From contig NC_019701.1 in assembly GCF_000317065.1 (NCBI RefSeq), positions 1,889,001 through 1,953,000 on the forward strand: DNA of 64,000 nucleotides. Reading direction: 5' to 3'. This DNA is from Pseudanabaena sp. PCC 7367 (GTDB lineage Bacteria; Cyanobacteriota; Cyanobacteriia; Pseudanabaenales; Pseudanabaenaceae). Numbering within the stretch: position 1 is the stretch's first letter; each line of letters starts with the position of its first letter. Positions 63,876-64,000 of the stretch are shown here, piece after piece. A program made the translations under genes and the position numbers. The notes beneath the pieces were generated by a model that ran no database searches, had not been told where the DNA came from, and worked only from the letters and a program-made list of their open reading frames with translations.

Positions 63876-63948
63876 GGGGAGAGTGTACCTGGAGGTACTG
63901 CACGAATTCCTACTCGGCGCATCTGGGGTTCGATTCCCCCTCTCTCCA
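63876..63948 (+). tRNA. degenerate tRNA-like domain, 73 nt, possibly derived from tRNA-Ser
   Basis: GGGGAGAG at 63876 pairs with CTCTCTCC ending at 63947, one G-T wobble, followed by discriminator A. A T-arm GGGG-TTCGATT-CCCC puts TTCGATT exactly at tRNA positions 54-60. The 41 nt between hold a small hairpin (GTACC/GGTAC around TGGA) and a weak helix around CGAATTCCTACTCG, with T at position 33 and CCT at 34-36, but no proper D-arm or clean anticodon arm. The CATCT-GGGG-TTCGATT-CCCC 3' part resembles tRNA-Ser. I think it is a decayed or repurposed tRNA, or an att-type 3' remnant, not a working tRNA. Confidence 0.5.
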
Positions 63949-64000
63949 CAACAAATGCACTCATATATAAGCGCATATGCTATTAACTAATTTAAAGGAC

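Noticed and set aside
63876-63948. A functional tRNA-Arg(CCU)
   Set aside because: CCT falls at positions 34-36 and T at 33, but the anticodon stem does not pair properly and there is no D-arm with GG, so I list it only as tRNA-like.
1-64000. CRISPR arrays, insertion sequences, rRNA genes
   Set aside because: No repeat-spacer pattern, no transposase-like frame and no rRNA-like sequence seen; the short tandem arrays have no spacers.

Overview
The window is a piece of cyanobacterial chromosome. The evidence is the dense scatter of GCGATCGC (HIP1-type) octamers, the photosystem II gene psbI, the start of the LysR-type regulator RbcR, an ARC6/Ftn2-type division protein, a glycolate oxidase subunit, and the small RNA Yfr1 placed just upstream of trxA. 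I would guess a filamentous Pseudanabaena-like organism, but that genus is a guess from memory, not read from the sequence. No rRNA operon, CRISPR array, transposase or prophage was seen. Most genes are single housekeeping units on alternating strands separated by AT-rich gaps.

Layout. 1-2.8 kb: 5' part of rbcR, a divergent conserved gene, RNase III, a small membrane ORF. 2.8-5.8 kb: branched-chain amino-acid-type binding lipoprotein, two small unknowns, a lone CheY-like receiver. 6-9.4 kb: a relic of a CysA-like C-terminus, two tandem ribbon-helix-helix-like genes (one broken by an 8-bp duplication), tlyA, an MdlB-type ABC exporter. 9.4-16.3 kb: psbI, small unknowns, TPR protein and lpxD, ARC6/Ftn2. 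16.3-26 kb: acidic membrane-anchored protein, wecB, an ethylene-receptor-like GGDEF protein, aspS, pentapeptide protein, glcF, trpA. 26-35 kb: dnaX, a CTERM-anchored exported protein, SpoIID-like protein, ATP-grasp ligase and GIY-YIG protein, HAD phosphatase. 36-44.5 kb: BMP-family lipoprotein, mazG, maf, hflX, STAS-like, GPP34-like and small membrane proteins. 44.7-52.2 kb: SH3-domain protein and sodium:solute symporter, Yfr1-trxA-pyrR, a 970-residue acidic tail-anchored protein. 53-59 kb: folB and rnhA, mgtE, a type II restriction-modification pair, ruvB. 58.8-64 kb: ureidoglycolate-lyase-like and DAO-like enzymes, small membrane proteins, an OpuCA/ProV-type ATPase, and a structured, tRNA-like RNA element at the right edge.

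Main points of interest. (1) rnhA has no usable start codon for its catalytic N-terminus. It opens inside the end of folB one frame back, exactly at a run of nine A ending in A AAA AAG. A FolB-RNase HI fusion made by -1 frameshifting or transcript slippage is the simplest reading. (2) hflX also lacks ATG, GTG or TTG at its conserved N-terminus. (3) The GGDEF protein carries an ethylene-receptor-type membrane domain with the copper-binding Cys replaced by Gly. (4) An 8-bp tandem duplication, like the many micro-duplications in the gaps here, has broken one of two tandem RHH-like genes. (5) mgtE has a compact three-way-junction leader. (6) The right edge holds three successive RNA folds, the last a 73-nt tRNA-like domain.
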